Below, piece after piece: positions 6,086 through 7,094 of a stretch of 7,094 bases of DNA. The DNA lies in contig JAVCCX010000091.1 in the NCBI GenBank assembly GCA_030765245.1, positions 1 through 7,094 of the forward strand, written 5' to 3'. Made by a program: the position numbers and the translations under genes. The notes under the pieces were generated by a model. The model saw nothing but the letters and a program-made list of their open reading frames with translations, was not told the origin of the DNA and ran no database searches. The first letter of the stretch is position 1. Every line of letters starts with the position of its first letter. This stretch comes from Candidatus Zophobacter franzmannii. GTDB lineage: Bacteria; Cloacimonadota; Cloacimonadia; Cloacimonadales; JAFGVF01.

Positions 6086-7078
6086 ATGAAGAGATCCCTT
6101 TTTGTACTAACTGTACTCCTAATCCTTGCAGGTTGTGCTAAACCGGCTATCCCTGCAAAATTGATTGCTTATCAACGCATTGCAGGAATTGGCAATAACA
6201 ATGTCTGCCTTATTGCTTCTGACCTGGTTTCAAAACCATATAGAACCTATCTCCTCGTGAGTGATATGGATAACAACATCAGCTTTGAGAAGTCTCTTGG
6301 TGATGGTTACATCTTCTCTGACAGCGAGGACCAGGGTGATGGATTCCTAGTTTTAATGCGAGAACGAGATGCGTATACATCAAAACTCATCAAGTTTGAT
6401 TATAATGGCAAGATCATTAAAGAGAAGGATTACAATATCCAAGGTGTAGAGCTTAGTTTTTTCGAAAATGGTGAATTACTCATCGGAGGACAAATAGAGC
6501 AAAATGAAGTGGGTTATGTTCGTCTAAAAGCTAATTGGGACCTTATTGTTACTTCAGTTGTCCCCGGAACAGCATTCAGAAGTATAGCTGTATTCAATAA
6601 CAAGCCATATCTTGCTTCTTTTAATCATGAAGATAGTACTGCATCTATCTTTGGAGATAACAATAAAAAGCACTATTCCATCGATTGCCAACCTAAAACA
6701 ACATGTAAACTAACAGTTAAGGATATGAAGCTGAAACTTCACTGGATCGGAGATGACGGTGCGATTCATATCAATGATTTTGACAAGACCATAAAACTGG
6801 TAGATGAGACTCTTCTTCCAACAGAAAGAGGAGAAAACTTCACTGTGAAGTATTTCGGCGAAGATACTTACTATTCTGTAATGACTCTCAATGATAAAAA
6901 TGGAATTGGTGGAACAAAGATACTAAAGCAAAGTCCAACTAAATTCACAGAAGTAACTATTCCAAATATGGATGATGTAACTCTGGCTTCAACCTTTATA
7001 AAAGATGATAACATCTTCTTGAGTTTCTTCTCGCTTGCAAATCAAGGAAACAGGAATGGCTTTCATCTGATAAAGTAA
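6086..7078 (+). CDS. Putative lipoprotein, probable beta-propeller, function unknown (copy 2 of a pair)
   Basis: A 330-residue lipoprotein with a textbook lipobox LAG-C; the lipidated Cys is residue 17, followed by Ala (no inner-membrane retention Asp). AGAGAGG (6075-6081) is 4 nt before the ATG and overlaps the upstream stop. It is related to the preceding gene along its length. Both have TYLLVSDMDNNI / TFLVTTDTESNI near residue 60. Both share the repeat-like segment (here KLIKFDYNGKI 100-110, ENGELLIGG 127-135, YVRLKANWD 144-152). TTCKLTV..MKLKLHWI (205-221) matches ANCSLTTLRNMIQLHYL in copy 1. The ends also match, DDNIFLSFFS..NRNG against ENNILFFTAYS..NRNR. Equal length and order imply tandem duplication followed by strong divergence. 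Function is unknown; a surface or periplasmic-facing role is inferred from the lipoprotein signal. Confidence 0.87.
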   Translation: MKRSLFVLTVLLILAGCAKPAIPAKLIAYQRIAGIGNNNVCLIASDLVSKPYRTYLLVSDMDNNISFEKSLGDGYIFSDSEDQGDGFLVLMRERDAYTSKLIKFDYNGKIIKEKDYNIQGVELSFFENGELLIGGQIEQNEVGYVRLKANWDLIVTSVVPGTAFRSIAVFNNKPYLASFNHEDSTASIFGDNNKKHYSIDCQPKTTCKLTVKDMKLKLHWIGDDGAIHINDFDKTIKLVDETLLPTERGENFTVKYFGEDTYYSVMTLNDKNGIGGTKILKQSPTKFTEVTIPNMDDVTLASTFIKDDNIFLSFFSLANQGNRNGFHLIK

Positions 7079-7094
7079 TTGATATATTATACTA

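Noticed and set aside
7079..7094. TATACT (7088-7093) after the last stop as a -10 box
   Set aside because: Only 16 nt follow the gene before the window ends, and no spaced -35 can be assessed.

Overview
This is a gene-dense, AT-rich bacterial window with every recognisable gene on the + strand. Encoded lipoprotein signals (two), a Sec-secreted membrane-anchored protein, KtrAB-type potassium uptake and an RluD-type pseudouridine synthase are all seen. The low GC, the lipoprotein pair lacking an Asp at +2, and the GGY-x-x-G / LDxxW-like repeat style of the last two proteins would fit a diderm of the FCB/Cloacimonadota kind. That placement is inference only; no rRNA or taxonomic marker is present.

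Region 1 (1-3626) reads as one operon of five genes. It begins inside ktrB (potassium-translocating subunit, 5' end outside the window) and continues with ktrA (cytoplasmic RCK gating subunit). Next come a 76-residue two-helix membrane protein and a 253-residue membrane protein with a degenerate PAS-like cytoplasmic domain, and finally an RluD-family 23S rRNA pseudouridine synthase. Junctions are very tight: 9 nt, 3 nt (TAATAGATG), 0 nt (TAAATG) and a 1-nt overlap (TAATG). The two unnamed membrane proteins directly behind ktrBA are the most interesting content: they look like candidate accessory or sensory partners of the potassium channel.

Region 2 (3627-5004) starts with a 56-nt gap carrying a perfect TTGACA. 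It contains a secreted TPM-domain protein with a Gly-rich tail, overlapped by 1 nt (TGATG) with a short DUF445-like membrane protein. The Gly-rich tail is written with many GGA-GG(N) codons, so it contains seven GGAGG cores; the last one serves as the Shine-Dalgarno site of the next gene.

Region 3 (5005-7078) holds two adjacent, mutually related lipoproteins (335 and 330 residues) of unknown function, probably beta-propeller-like and probably a tandem duplication. The first is best started at the internal ATG at 5069 because a strong Shine-Dalgarno sequence lies between the first ATG and that codon. No RNA genes, mobile elements, CRISPR arrays or integration signatures were found. There is no gene-free stretch over 60 nt.
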